The notes beneath the pieces are model-generated. The model saw only the letters and a program-made list of their open reading frames with translations. It was not told the origin of the DNA and ran no database searches. Source: Mycolicibacterium rhodesiae NBB3 (GTDB taxonomy: Bacteria > Actinomycetota > Actinomycetes > Mycobacteriales > Mycobacteriaceae). From it: a stretch of 64,000 nucleotides of DNA. This document shows positions 24,134-32,871 of this stretch, one piece after another. The position numbers and the translations under genes were made by a program. Numbering within the stretch: position 1 is the first letter of the stretch; every line of letters begins with the position of its first letter. The stretch spans positions 4,650,001-4,714,000 of the forward strand of contig NC_016604.1 of NCBI RefSeq assembly GCF_000230895.2, written 5' to 3'.

Positions 24134-26619
24134 TGCGCCTGCCCTACAGCTGGCTGCGCGACGTCGTTCAAGCCGGCGCTCCCGGCTGGGATGTGTCCGC
24201 CGACGAGCTCGAAGAGACCTTCATCCGGATCGGTCATGAGGTCGAGGAAGTCCTGCCCGTCGGGCCCGTCACCGGACCATTGACCGTCGGCCGCGTCGCC
24301 GAGATCGAAGAGCTGACCGAGTTCAAGAAGCCCATCCGCGCTGTCAAGGTCGACGTCGGTGAGACCGAGCTTCGTGACATCGTCTGCGGAGCAACCAACT
24401 TCGCCGTCGGCGATCTGGTCGTCGCGGCATTGCCCGGCTCGGTGCTTCCTGGCGACTTCGCCATCGCCACCCGCAAGACATACGGACGCACCAGTGACGG
24501 CATGATCTGTTCGACCGCCGAACTCAACCTCGGCACGGACCATTCCGGGATCCTGGTGCTGCCGGCGGGCACCGCAGAACCGGGCACACCCGCCGCCGAC
24601 GTGCTCGGCCTCGACGACGTCGTATTCAATCTCGCGATCACGCCGGACCGCGGGTACTGCCTTTCGGTGCGGGGGATGGCCCGCGAGATCGCCAATGCGT
24701 ACGACCTCGCCTACGTCGATCCCGCCGATATCGCGCCACTGCCCGCAGAGGGTGAGGCGCTGCCCGTGACGATCGACGCAGGGACCGGCGTACAGCGCTT
24801 CGCTCTGCGTCCGGTCACCGGTATCGATCCAAAAGCGGTGTCGCCGTGGTGGTTGCAGCGCCGTCTACTGCTGTCGGGCATCAGGGCCATCTCACCGGCC
24901 GTCGACGTGACCAACTACGTGATGCTCGAGATCGGGCATCCGATGCACGCCCACGACCGCAGCCTGATCACGGGCGGCTTCCGGGTCCGGTTCGCTGACC
25001 CGGGGGAGACGGTCGTGACGCTCGATGACATAGAGCGCAGGCTCGACCCCGCCGACGTGCTCATCGTCGACGATGTCGCGACCGCCGCGATCGGCGGTGT
25101 GATGGGTGCGGGCACCACCGAGGTTCGTGACAGCACCACCGACGTGCTGCTCGAAGCCGCGGTCTGGGACCCTGCGGCCGTATCGCGCACGCAGCGGCGA
25201 CTGCACCTCAACAGCGAGGCCGGCCGCCGCTATGAGCGGACCGTCGACCCGGCGATATCCGTGGCCGCATTGGACCGCTGCAGTACGCTGCTGGCTGAGA
25301 TATCCGGTGGCACAGTCGAACCCACTTTGACCGATTGGCGCGGCGACCCGCCTCGGGGCGATTGGTCGCCTGCACCGGTCAGCATGGCGATCGATCTGCC
25401 CGATCGCGTCGCGGGTGTCGAATACGCGCCGGGCACCACGATCAAACGCCTGACACAGATCGGCGCCGACGTCGTCGTGAACGGCGATGAGGTCACCGCG
25501 ACTCCGCCGAGTTGGCGTCCCGACCTTCGCCAGCCCGCGGACCTCGTCGAAGAGGTGCTGCGGTTGGAGGGTCTCGAGGCGATCCCGTCGGTGCTGCCAC
25601 TCGCGCCGCCGGGCCGCGGCCTGAGCCCTACGCAGAAGCGGCGTCGAGCGATCGGAAAGTCCCTGGCGCTCAACGGTTACGTGGAGATCCTTCCCACGCC
25701 GTTCCTGCCCGCGGGGGTATTCGATCAATGGGGTCTGTCTGCCGACGATCCGCGGCGCTCCACGACGCAGGTGACGAATCCGTTGGAGGCCGACCGGCCG
25801 CAGTTGGCGACGACGCTGCTGCCGGGTCTCCTGGAAGCCTTGGTACGCAACGTGTCCCGCGGCGCCGTCGACACCGAATTGTTCGCACTCGCCCAGGTCG
25901 TCGAAGCCACCACGGATACCCGCGCCGTGGACCGCATTCCCACAGACCGTCGCCCCACGTCGGACGAGATCGCGGCACTGGATGCGTCGCTGCCGCGTCA
26001 GCCGCAGCATGTCGGGGTGGTCATGGCCGGCCTGCGGGAACCGGCGGGTCCGTGGGGACGGGGCAGACCAGTCGATGCCAGCGACGCGTTCGAGGCGGTG
26101 CGCGTCGTCGGCCGCGCCGCCGGAGTCGAACTGACGCTGCGGCCCGCTCAGCACCTGCCGTGGCATCCGGGCCGGTGCGCCGAGGTCGCCGTCGGCGACA
26201 CCGTCGTCGGCCATGCCGGACAACTTCACCCCGCTGTCATCGAACGGTCGGGGCTGCCCGCGGGTACCTGCGCCGTCGAACTGAACCTGGACGCCATCCC
26301 GCTGACCGAGTCGCTGCCGGCACCCGCGGTATCGCCGTTCCCAGCGGTGTTCCAGGACATTGCGCTGATCGTCGGCGAGGACGTCGCCGCAGCGGACGTC
26401 ATCGATGCGGTGCGTGACGGCGCGGGTGACCTACTGGAGGACGTCCGGCTGTTCGATGTGTACACCGGGCCGCAGGTCGGCGAGGGCCGGAAATCCCTTG
26501 CGCTGGCGCTTCGATTCCGCGCCGCCGACCGCACCCTCACCGAGGACGAGGCAAGCGCTGCGCGAGACGCGGCGGTGCAAGCCGCGGCAGATCGCGTCGG
26601 AGCCGAGCAACGGCGCTGA
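24133..26619 (+). CDS. pheT: Phenylalanyl-tRNA synthetase beta subunit
   Basis: An 828-residue subunit. Domains in order: N-terminal tRNA-binding OB fold (about 45-160, VDVGETELRDIVCGATNF), B3/B4 editing domain (about 210-390), B5 helix-turn-helix (about 400-480), catalytic-like core (TQVTNPLEADRPQLATTLLPG) and a C-terminal anticodon-binding FDX-ACB domain (PAVFQDIALIVGEDV). The length is normal. Translationally coupled to pheS. Confidence 0.97.
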   Translation: MRLPYSWLRDVVQAGAPGWDVSADELEETFIRIGHEVEEVLPVGPVTGPLTVGRVAEIEELTEFKKPIRAVKVDVGETELRDIVCGATNFAVGDLVVAALPGSVLPGDFAIATRKTYGRTSDGMICSTAELNLGTDHSGILVLPAGTAEPGTPAADVLGLDDVVFNLAITPDRGYCLSVRGMAREIANAYDLAYVDPADIAPLPAEGEALPVTIDAGTGVQRFALRPVTGIDPKAVSPWWLQRRLLLSGIRAISPAVDVTNYVMLEIGHPMHAHDRSLITGGFRVRFADPGETVVTLDDIERRLDPADVLIVDDVATAAIGGVMGAGTTEVRDSTTDVLLEAAVWDPAAVSRTQRRLHLNSEAGRRYERTVDPAISVAALDRCSTLLAEISGGTVEPTLTDWRGDPPRGDWSPAPVSMAIDLPDRVAGVEYAPGTTIKRLTQIGADVVVNGDEVTATPPSWRPDLRQPADLVEEVLRLEGLEAIPSVLPLAPPGRGLSPTQKRRRAIGKSLALNGYVEILPTPFLPAGVFDQWGLSADDPRRSTTQVTNPLEADRPQLATTLLPGLLEALVRNVSRGAVDTELFALAQVVEATTDTRAVDRIPTDRRPTSDEIAALDASLPRQPQHVGVVMAGLREPAGPWGRGRPVDASDAFEAVRVVGRAAGVELTLRPAQHLPWHPGRCAEVAVGDTVVGHAGQLHPAVIERSGLPAGTCAVELNLDAIPLTESLPAPAVSPFPAVFQDIALIVGEDVAAADVIDAVRDGAGDLLEDVRLFDVYTGPQVGEGRKSLALALRFRAADRTLTEDEASAARDAAVQAAADRVGAEQRR

Positions 26620-26640
26620 TTTCGGAGTAGGACGGTAGGC

Positions 26641-27009
26641 ATGATCGAAGTGTTAGAAGACATGCCCGAGGGAGTCGCCGGCATTCGGGTGTCCGGCAAG
26701 GTGACCGGCGACGAGATCAGTGCGTTCAAGCCCGAGATGCAAAAGCTGCTCGATGCCGACGAAGTCAGGATCGTCGAAGTCATCGCGCCCGATTACGACG
26801 GTTTCGGGCACGGAGGGTTGGTCGAAGATCTGAAGCAGGGCTTCGGCGTGCTCATCAAGCATCATTCGGCCTTCAAGCGGGTCGCCGTCGTCGCTGACAA
26901 GGAGTGGGTGCGGCACACCGTGCACGCGGTCGGCTGGATGATGCCCTATGAACTCGAGGTGTTCGGCCTCGACGATCTCGAACGGGCCAAACAGTGGGCT
27001 GCCGGCTGA
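26641..27009 (+). CDS. SpoIIAA-like (STAS-related) small protein
   Basis: A 122-residue protein with the SpoIIAA-like pattern (GIRVSGKVTGDEISAFKPEMQKLL, then FKRVAVVADKEWVRHTVHAVGWMMP). Members of this family have a STAS/CRAL-TRIO-like fold; a lipid- or ligand-binding role is often suggested but not established. It sits 21 nt after pheT. In M. tuberculosis a PE_PGRS gene occupies this position. Confidence 0.75.
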   Translation: MIEVLEDMPEGVAGIRVSGKVTGDEISAFKPEMQKLLDADEVRIVEVIAPDYDGFGHGGLVEDLKQGFGVLIKHHSAFKRVAVVADKEWVRHTVHAVGWMMPYELEVFGLDDLERAKQWAAG

Positions 27010-27035
27010 CTTTTCGTCGCCGGCACCGATAAATA

Positions 27036-27066
27036 ATGAATTTGCATGGCGCTGCATAAACATGCA
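27036..27066 (+). promoter_or_regulatory. Tandem ARG boxes (ArgR operator) in front of argC
   Basis: Two palindromic elements lie side by side: ATGAATTTGCAT (27036-27047) and TGCATAAACATGCA (27053-27066, perfect 5-base arms). Both resemble ARG boxes (E. coli TGAAT-N4-ATTCA; Streptomyces copies contain TGCAT). They span about -41 to -11 relative to the predicted start point at 27077, so bound ArgR-arginine would block the promoter. The repressor gene argR is in the operon. Confidence 0.75.
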
Positions 27067-27076
27067 GAATCCCTGT
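27065..27076 (+). promoter_or_regulatory. -10 element (CAGAAT) of a leaderless argC promoter
   Basis: CAGAAT (27065-27070) lies 6 bases before ATG 27077, with TTGCAT (27042-27047) 17 bases upstream as a weak -35. The in-frame ATG at 27062 falls within the ARG box and upstream of the predicted start point, so it is unlikely to be used. Confidence 0.6.
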
Positions 27077-28111
27077 ATGACTTCTGTGGCAGTGGCCGGT
27101 GCCAGCGGATATGCAGGTGGAGAGATCCTGCGGCTGCTGCTGGGCCACCCCGCGTATGCCGACGGGCGGTTGACGATCGGTGCGCTCACCGCAGCGGCCA
27201 GCGCAGGCAGCACGCTGGGTGAACACCACCCGCACCTGCTGCCGCTGGCCAACCGGACGCTGGACGCCACCGACGCCCAGACGCTGAGCGATCACGACGT
27301 GGTGTTCCTCGCGCTTCCGCACGGTCACTCGGCCGCCCTGGCTGACGAGTTGGGTGCCGACACCGTGATCGTCGACTGCGGCGCCGACTTCCGCCTCACC
27401 GATGCCGGAGCATGGGAACGGTTCTACGGTTCGTCGCATGCCGGCAGCTGGCCCTACGGGCTGCCCGAGTTGCCGGGTGCCCGTGAGCGCCTTCGCGGCG
27501 CCAAGCGCATCGCAGTGCCCGGCTGCTACCCGACCGCGGCACTGCTCGCGTTGTGGCCTGCGATCGCCGAGGAGCTCATCGAGCCCGCCGTCACCGTCGT
27601 CGCGGTCAGCGGAACGTCGGGTGCCGGGCGCGCGGCGAAAACCGACCTGCTCGGCTCGGAGGTCATCGGGTCGGCGCGCGCCTACAACGTCGGCGGCAAG
27701 CACCGGCACACCCCCGAGATCGCGCAGGGCCTGAAGGCCGTCACCGACCGCGACGTCACCGTGTCGTTCACCCCGGTGCTCATCCCGACGTCGCGTGGCA
27801 TCCTGGCCACCTGCACCGCCAGGACCACCGCGCCGCTGTCGCAGATCCGCGCAGCGTACGAGAAGGCTTATGACGCAGAACCTTTCATTCATCTGCTGCC
27901 GGAGGACCGGCTGCCCACGACCGGCGCGGTGATCGGCAGTAACGCCGCTCAACTCGCGGTCACCGTCGACGAGGACGCTGCGACGTTCATCGGCATCGCC
28001 GCCATCGACAACCTCGTCAAGGGAACCGGCGGTGCGGCGGTGCAATCGATGAACCTCGCGCTGGGCTGGCCCGAGACCGAAGGGCTTTCGATTGTGGGGG
28101 TGGCGCCGTGA
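27077..28111 (+). CDS. argC: N-acetyl-gamma-glutamyl-phosphate reductase
   Basis: A 344-residue NADPH-dependent enzyme for step 3 of arginine synthesis (N-acetylglutamyl phosphate to the semialdehyde). It shows the N-terminal Rossmann motif GASGYAGGEILRLLL, the catalytic Cys in VPGCYPTAALLAL and the GTSGAGRAAKTDLL loop. First gene of the eight-gene arg operon, under the ARG boxes. It overlaps argJ by 4 nt (GTGA). Confidence 0.97.
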   Translation: MTSVAVAGASGYAGGEILRLLLGHPAYADGRLTIGALTAAASAGSTLGEHHPHLLPLANRTLDATDAQTLSDHDVVFLALPHGHSAALADELGADTVIVDCGADFRLTDAGAWERFYGSSHAGSWPYGLPELPGARERLRGAKRIAVPGCYPTAALLALWPAIAEELIEPAVTVVAVSGTSGAGRAAKTDLLGSEVIGSARAYNVGGKHRHTPEIAQGLKAVTDRDVTVSFTPVLIPTSRGILATCTARTTAPLSQIRAAYEKAYDAEPFIHLLPEDRLPTTGAVIGSNAAQLAVTVDEDAATFIGIAAIDNLVKGTGGAAVQSMNLALGWPETEGLSIVGVAP

Positions 28112-29346
28112 CTTCGGAGCCGGAGGCGACCAATTATGAAGTTGCCGACTCCTCAAAATTGATCCGGACTCAGGGTGTCACCGCCCCGGCCGGGTTCCGG
28201 GCCACCGGAATCGCTGCGGGCATCAAGGTTTCCGGCGCGCTCGACCTCGCGCTGGTGTTCAACGAGGGCCCCGACCACGCCGCTGCGGCCGTCTTCACCC
28301 GCAACAAGGTCAAGGCCGCGCCGGTGCTGTGGTCGCAGCAGGTGCTCACCACCGGTCGACTGCGGGCGGTCGTCCTCAACTCCGGCGGCGCCAACGCCTG
28401 CACGGGACCGGGAGGCTTTCAGGACACTCACGCAACCGCGGAGGCCGTCGCCGCCGCACTCTCCGACTGGGGAACCGAGACCGGGGCCATCGAGGTTGCG
28501 GTGTGCTCCACGGGTCTCATCGGCGATCGGCTGCCAATGGACAAGGTGCTGGCGGGTATCACCGCGATCGTCCACGAGATGGCCGGGGGGCTGACCGGTG
28601 GCGAAGAGGCCGCGCGGGCCATCATGACCACCGACACTGTGCCGAAACAGGTGGCGCTGCACCACAGTGGCAACTGGACGGTGGGCGGTATGGCCAAGGG
28701 GGCGGGGATGCTGGCGCCGTCGCTGGCGACCATGCTGTCGGTGATCACCACCGACGCCGCCGCCAGTTCCGAGGCGCTCGATCAGGCGTTGCGCAAGGCG
28801 ACCGCCCGCACGTTCGACCGGCTCGATGTCGACGGCAGCTGCTCCACCAACGACACCGTGCTGCTGCTCGCCTCCGGGGCCAGCGAGATCACGCCGAGCC
28901 AAACCGATCTCGAGGATGCGGTACTGCGGGTCTGCGACGATCTCTGCGCACAGCTGCAGGCCGACGCCGAGGGTGTCACCAAGCGCATCCTCGTCACCGT
29001 GACCGGGGCCGAATCGGAGCAGGACGCGCTGACCGCGGCACGTGTGGTCGCCCGCGACAGCCTTGTCAAGACCGCACTGTTCGGGTCGGACCCGAACTGG
29101 GGCCGCGTGCTGGCCGCGGTGGGCATGGCGCCGGTGGCGCTGGAACCCGATCGGATCACCGTGTCGTTCAACGGATCCGCGGTGTGCGTGGACGGTGTCG
29201 GCGCCCCCGGTGCCCGAGAGGTGGACCTGTCCGGCGAGGTCATCGACGTCACCATCGACCTGGGCGTCGGCGACAGCCAGGCGTCGATCCGCACGACCGA
29301 CCTTTCACACGCCTACGTTGAAGAGAACTCGGCCTACAGCTCATGA
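28108..29346 (+). CDS. argJ: Glutamate N-acetyltransferase / amino-acid acetyltransferase
   Basis: A 412-residue ArgJ that recycles the acetyl group from N-acetylornithine to glutamate and may also use acetyl-CoA. The proenzyme cleaves itself before the Thr in APSLATMLSVITTDA, which is present; GGMAKGAGM precedes it. Together with argC, B, D and F this makes the cyclic arginine pathway. Start GTG 28108 overlaps argC; the stop overlaps argB (ATGA). Confidence 0.97.
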   Translation: MTSEPEATNYEVADSSKLIRTQGVTAPAGFRATGIAAGIKVSGALDLALVFNEGPDHAAAAVFTRNKVKAAPVLWSQQVLTTGRLRAVVLNSGGANACTGPGGFQDTHATAEAVAAALSDWGTETGAIEVAVCSTGLIGDRLPMDKVLAGITAIVHEMAGGLTGGEEAARAIMTTDTVPKQVALHHSGNWTVGGMAKGAGMLAPSLATMLSVITTDAAASSEALDQALRKATARTFDRLDVDGSCSTNDTVLLLASGASEITPSQTDLEDAVLRVCDDLCAQLQADAEGVTKRILVTVTGAESEQDALTAARVVARDSLVKTALFGSDPNWGRVLAAVGMAPVALEPDRITVSFNGSAVCVDGVGAPGAREVDLSGEVIDVTIDLGVGDSQASIRTTDLSHAYVEENSAYSS

Positions 29347-30275
29347 CACCCGCGACGCCCGTCAAGGCGCAGGTCCTGGCCGCGGCCCTGCCCTGGCTCA
29401 AACAGCTGCACGGCCGCATCGTCGTGGTGAAGTACGGCGGTAACGCGATGACCGACGACACCCTCAAGGCCGCGTTCGCCGCCGACATGGTGTTCCTGCG
29501 CAACTGCGGCATCCGGCCCGTCGTCGTCCACGGCGGCGGCCCGCAGATCAGCGCGATGCTCAAAAAGCTTGGTATCGAGGGTGATTTCAAGGGCGGCTTC
29601 CGCGTGACCACCCCTGAGGTTCTCGACGTCGCGCGGATGGTCCTGTTCGGGCAGGTCGGCCGCGAACTGGTCAACCTGATCAACGCGCACGGTCCGTACG
29701 CCGTCGGCGTCACGGGGGAGGATGCGCATCTGTTCACCGCGGTGCGGCGTGACGTCACCGTCGACGGGGTGGCGACCGACATCGGTCTGGTCGGAGACGT
29801 CGAGCGGGTCGATGCGGACTCACTGCTCGATCTCATTGTTGCGGGACGGATTCCAGTGGTCTCGACGATCGCACCTGACGCCGACGGCGTGGTGCACAAC
29901 ATCAACGCCGACACCGCTGCGGCCGCGCTGGCCGAGGCCCTCGGCGCCGAGAAGCTCGTGATGCTGACCGACATCGAGGGCCTCTACACCGATTGGCCGG
30001 ACCGCAACTCGTTGGTCAGCGAGATCGACACCGCCGCACTGACGCAGCTGCTGCCCACGTTGGAGTCCGGCATGGTGCCCAAGATCGAGGCCTGCCTGCG
30101 TGCGGTGTCCGGAGGTGTGCCGAGCGCACACGTCATCGACGGCCGCGTCGAGCATTGCGTGCTGGTGGAATTGTTCACCGACGAGGGGACGGGAACGAAG
30201 GTGGTGCGTCCGGCGACGACGCCGGAGCGAGGTACGAGCTCTGGCAAGGAGACGGACAGGAGTGGTGAAGCATGA
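29343..30275 (+). CDS. argB: Acetylglutamate kinase
   Basis: A 310-residue amino-acid kinase family enzyme for step 2 of arginine synthesis, usually the arginine feedback point. It has the phosphate-binding KYGGNAM and VVHGGGPQISAMLKKLG motifs and the GMVPKIEACLRAVSGGV segment. Overlaps argJ and argD by 4 nt each. The last about 15 residues (TTPERGTSSGKETDRSGEA) are a low-complexity tail not needed for the fold. Confidence 0.97.
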   Translation: MTPATPVKAQVLAAALPWLKQLHGRIVVVKYGGNAMTDDTLKAAFAADMVFLRNCGIRPVVVHGGGPQISAMLKKLGIEGDFKGGFRVTTPEVLDVARMVLFGQVGRELVNLINAHGPYAVGVTGEDAHLFTAVRRDVTVDGVATDIGLVGDVERVDADSLLDLIVAGRIPVVSTIAPDADGVVHNINADTAAAALAEALGAEKLVMLTDIEGLYTDWPDRNSLVSEIDTAALTQLLPTLESGMVPKIEACLRAVSGGVPSAHVIDGRVEHCVLVELFTDEGTGTKVVRPATTPERGTSSGKETDRSGEA

Positions 30276-31462
30276 GCCTCACTCAACGCTGGGAAGCGGT
30301 GATGATGAACAACTACGGCACGCCGCCACTGGAATTGGCCAGCGGTGACGGCGCCGTGGTGACCGATGTGGACGGCAAGTCCTATCTGGATCTGGTCGGC
30401 GGTATCGCGGTCAACGTTCTCGGACACCGCCATCCCGCGGTCATCGAGGCCGTCACGAGGCAGCTGAACACGCTGGGCCACACGTCGAATCTGTATGCGA
30501 CCGAGCCCGGCATCGCACTGGCCGAGGCGTTGGTCAGCCTGTTCGGCGCCGACCCAGACGTGGGGGCGCGGGTGTTCTTCTGCAACTCGGGTGCAGAAGC
30601 CAACGAGGTCGCGTTCAAGATCTCGCGGCTCACCGGCCGCACGAAACTCGTTGCCGCTCAGAACGCGTTCCACGGCCGCACCATGGGCGCGCTCGCCCTG
30701 ACCGGGCAGCCGGCCAAGCAGGCACCGTTCGCCCCGCTGCCCGGTGACGTCACCCACGTTCCGTACGGCGACGTCGGGGCGCTCGAAGCCGCGGTGGACG
30801 ACGAGACTGCGGCAGTGTTCCTCGAGCCGATCATGGGGGAGGGCGGTGTCGTGACGCCGCCCGCCGGTTACCTGGTGGCAGCCCGCGAGATCACCGCTGC
30901 ACATGGAGCCCTGCTCGTGCTCGACGAGGTGCAGACGGGAATGGGCCGTACCGGAGCATTTTTCGCTCATCAACACGACGGCATCACCCCCGATGTGGTG
31001 ACCCTGGCAAAGGGACTCGGCGGCGGGCTGCCCATCGGCGCGTGCATCGCGACGGGGAAGACGGCCGCACTGCTGACCCCAGGCCTGCACGGCAGCACCT
31101 TCGGCGGCAATCCCGTCTGCACGGCCGCGGCCCTTGCGGTGCTACAGGTCCTCGCCGACGACGACCTCGTCGGCCGGGCCGGGGTCCTCGGAAAGACGCT
31201 GCACCACGGCATCGAGTCGATTCGCCATCCGCTCGTCGATCACGTCCGCGGCCGCGGGCTGATGTGCGGCATCGTCCTCACCTCCGAGGTCGCCAAGCCG
31301 GTCGAGGCCGCGGCCAGAGAGGCGGGCTTCCTCGTGAACGCCGCCGCCCCCAACGTGATCCGGCTGGTCCCGCCGCTGATCCTGACCGAAGCGCAGGTCG
31401 ACGACTTCGTCGGCGCGCTACCGAAGATGCTGGACGCCGGCGCGACTGGAGGTTCTCAATGA
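30272..31462 (+). CDS. argD: Acetylornithine aminotransferase
   Basis: A 396-residue class III PLP-dependent transaminase for step 4. The PLP lysine is in VTLAKGLGGGLPIGA; LLVLDEVQTGMGRTG and FCNSGAEANE are the other family motifs. It overlaps argB (ATGA at 30272) and argF (ATGA at 31459). Confidence 0.97.
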   Translation: MSLTQRWEAVMMNNYGTPPLELASGDGAVVTDVDGKSYLDLVGGIAVNVLGHRHPAVIEAVTRQLNTLGHTSNLYATEPGIALAEALVSLFGADPDVGARVFFCNSGAEANEVAFKISRLTGRTKLVAAQNAFHGRTMGALALTGQPAKQAPFAPLPGDVTHVPYGDVGALEAAVDDETAAVFLEPIMGEGGVVTPPAGYLVAAREITAAHGALLVLDEVQTGMGRTGAFFAHQHDGITPDVVTLAKGLGGGLPIGACIATGKTAALLTPGLHGSTFGGNPVCTAAALAVLQVLADDDLVGRAGVLGKTLHHGIESIRHPLVDHVRGRGLMCGIVLTSEVAKPVEAAAREAGFLVNAAAPNVIRLVPPLILTEAQVDDFVGALPKMLDAGATGGSQ

Positions 31463-32382
31463 CCCGCCATCTCCTGCGTGACGACGACCTCACACCCGAG
31501 GAACAGGCGGAGGTGCTCGCGCTTGCCGCGGAACTGAAGAACGCACCCTTCGGCCGTCGGCCGCTGGACGGTCCCCGCGGTGTCGCCGTCATCTTCGACA
31601 AGAACTCCACCCGTACGCGGTTCTCCTTCGAGATCGGCATCGCCCAACTCGGTGGTCACGCCGTCGTGGTCGACGGACGCAGCACACAGCTCGGCCGGGA
31701 CGAGACGCTGGAGGACACCGGCCGGGTGCTCTCACGTTACGTCGACGCCATCGTGTGGCGGACGTTCGCCCAAGATCGTTTGACGGCAATGGCTTCCGGG
31801 GCGACGGTACCGATCGTCAACGCGCTTTCCGACGAGTTCCACCCGTGCCAAGTGCTCGCCGACCTGCAGACGCTCGATGAGCGCGTCGGCACGTTGAACG
31901 GCTTGCGGCTGTCGTACTTCGGCGACGGCGCAAACAACATGGCCCACTCGTTGATGTTGGGCGGAGTCACCGCGGGCATCCACGTCACCATCGCTGCCCC
32001 CGTCGGTTTCGAACCGGACCCGGGGGTGGTCTCCGCTGCGAAGAAACGTGCCGCCGAAACGGGTGCCTCGGTGACCGTGACGACGGACGCAGACGCCGCT
32101 GCTGACGGGACCGACGTGCTCGTCACCGACACGTGGACATCGATGGGCCAGGAGAATGACGGCCTGGACCGGGTGGGGCCGTTCAAACCGTTCCAGGTCA
32201 ATTCGGCGCTGCTCGCGCGGGCGCAGATGAATGCGATTGTTCTGCACTGTCTTCCGGCGCATCGCGGCGAAGAGATCACCGACGACGTGATCGACGGACC
32301 ACAGAGCGCGGTGTGGGACGAAGCCGAGAACCGGTTGCATGCGCAGAAGGCGCTGCTGGTGTGGCTGTTGGAGCGATCATGA
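31459..32382 (+). CDS. argF: Ornithine carbamoyltransferase
   Basis: A 307-residue anabolic OTCase making citrulline. The carbamoyl-phosphate motif STRTR (in KNSTRTRFSFEIG), the ornithine-binding HCLPAHRGEEITDDVIDG and SMGQE are all present. The start is ATG 31459; the longer open frame upstream only shadows argD. It overlaps argR by 4 nt (ATGA). Confidence 0.97.
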   Translation: MTRHLLRDDDLTPEEQAEVLALAAELKNAPFGRRPLDGPRGVAVIFDKNSTRTRFSFEIGIAQLGGHAVVVDGRSTQLGRDETLEDTGRVLSRYVDAIVWRTFAQDRLTAMASGATVPIVNALSDEFHPCQVLADLQTLDERVGTLNGLRLSYFGDGANNMAHSLMLGGVTAGIHVTIAAPVGFEPDPGVVSAAKKRAAETGASVTVTTDADAAADGTDVLVTDTWTSMGQENDGLDRVGPFKPFQVNSALLARAQMNAIVLHCLPAHRGEEITDDVIDGPQSAVWDEAENRLHAQKALLVWLLERS

Positions 32383-32870
32383 CGAACGCGGCCACCCGAG
32401 CGGGGCGGCAGGCTCGTATCGTGTCGATCCTGTCATCGCAATCCATTCACAGCCAGGGCGAGCTGGCGACCATGCTCGCCGACGAGGGCATCGACGTCAC
32501 GCAGGCGACGTTGTCGCGCGACTTGGAAGAACTCGGCGCCGTCAAGCTCCGTGGCGCCGACGGCGGTGTCGGCGTGTACGTCGTTCCCGAAGACGGTAGC
32601 CCGGTCCGCGGCGTTTCCGGTGGCACCGAACGGATGTCGCGGCTGCTGGCCGACCTCCTGGTGTCCACCGACGCCAGCGGCAATCTCGCGGTGCTGCGTA
32701 CACCGCCGGGGGCCGCGCATTACCTTGCCAGCGCGATGGATCGCGCTGCGCTGCCCTACGTGGTCGGTACCGTGGCCGGCGACGACACCATCCTGGTGAT
32801 CGCCCGCGAGCCGATGACCGGCACCGAACTGGCAGCGAAACTCGAAAGCATCCAACAAGGAGGAGATTAA
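32379..32870 (+). CDS. argR: Arginine repressor
   Basis: A 163-residue ArgR. The N-terminal winged helix (ARIVSILSSQSIHSQGELATMLADEGIDVTQATLSRDLEEL) and the C-terminal arginine-binding hexamerisation domain (GTVAGDDTILVIARE) are both complete. It binds ARG boxes with arginine as co-repressor; the paired boxes at 27036-27066 are the obvious target, so the operon controls itself. Confidence 0.95.
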   Translation: MTNAATRAGRQARIVSILSSQSIHSQGELATMLADEGIDVTQATLSRDLEELGAVKLRGADGGVGVYVVPEDGSPVRGVSGGTERMSRLLADLLVSTDASGNLAVLRTPPGAAHYLASAMDRAALPYVVGTVAGDDTILVIAREPMTGTELAAKLESIQQGGD

Positions 32871-32871
32871 G

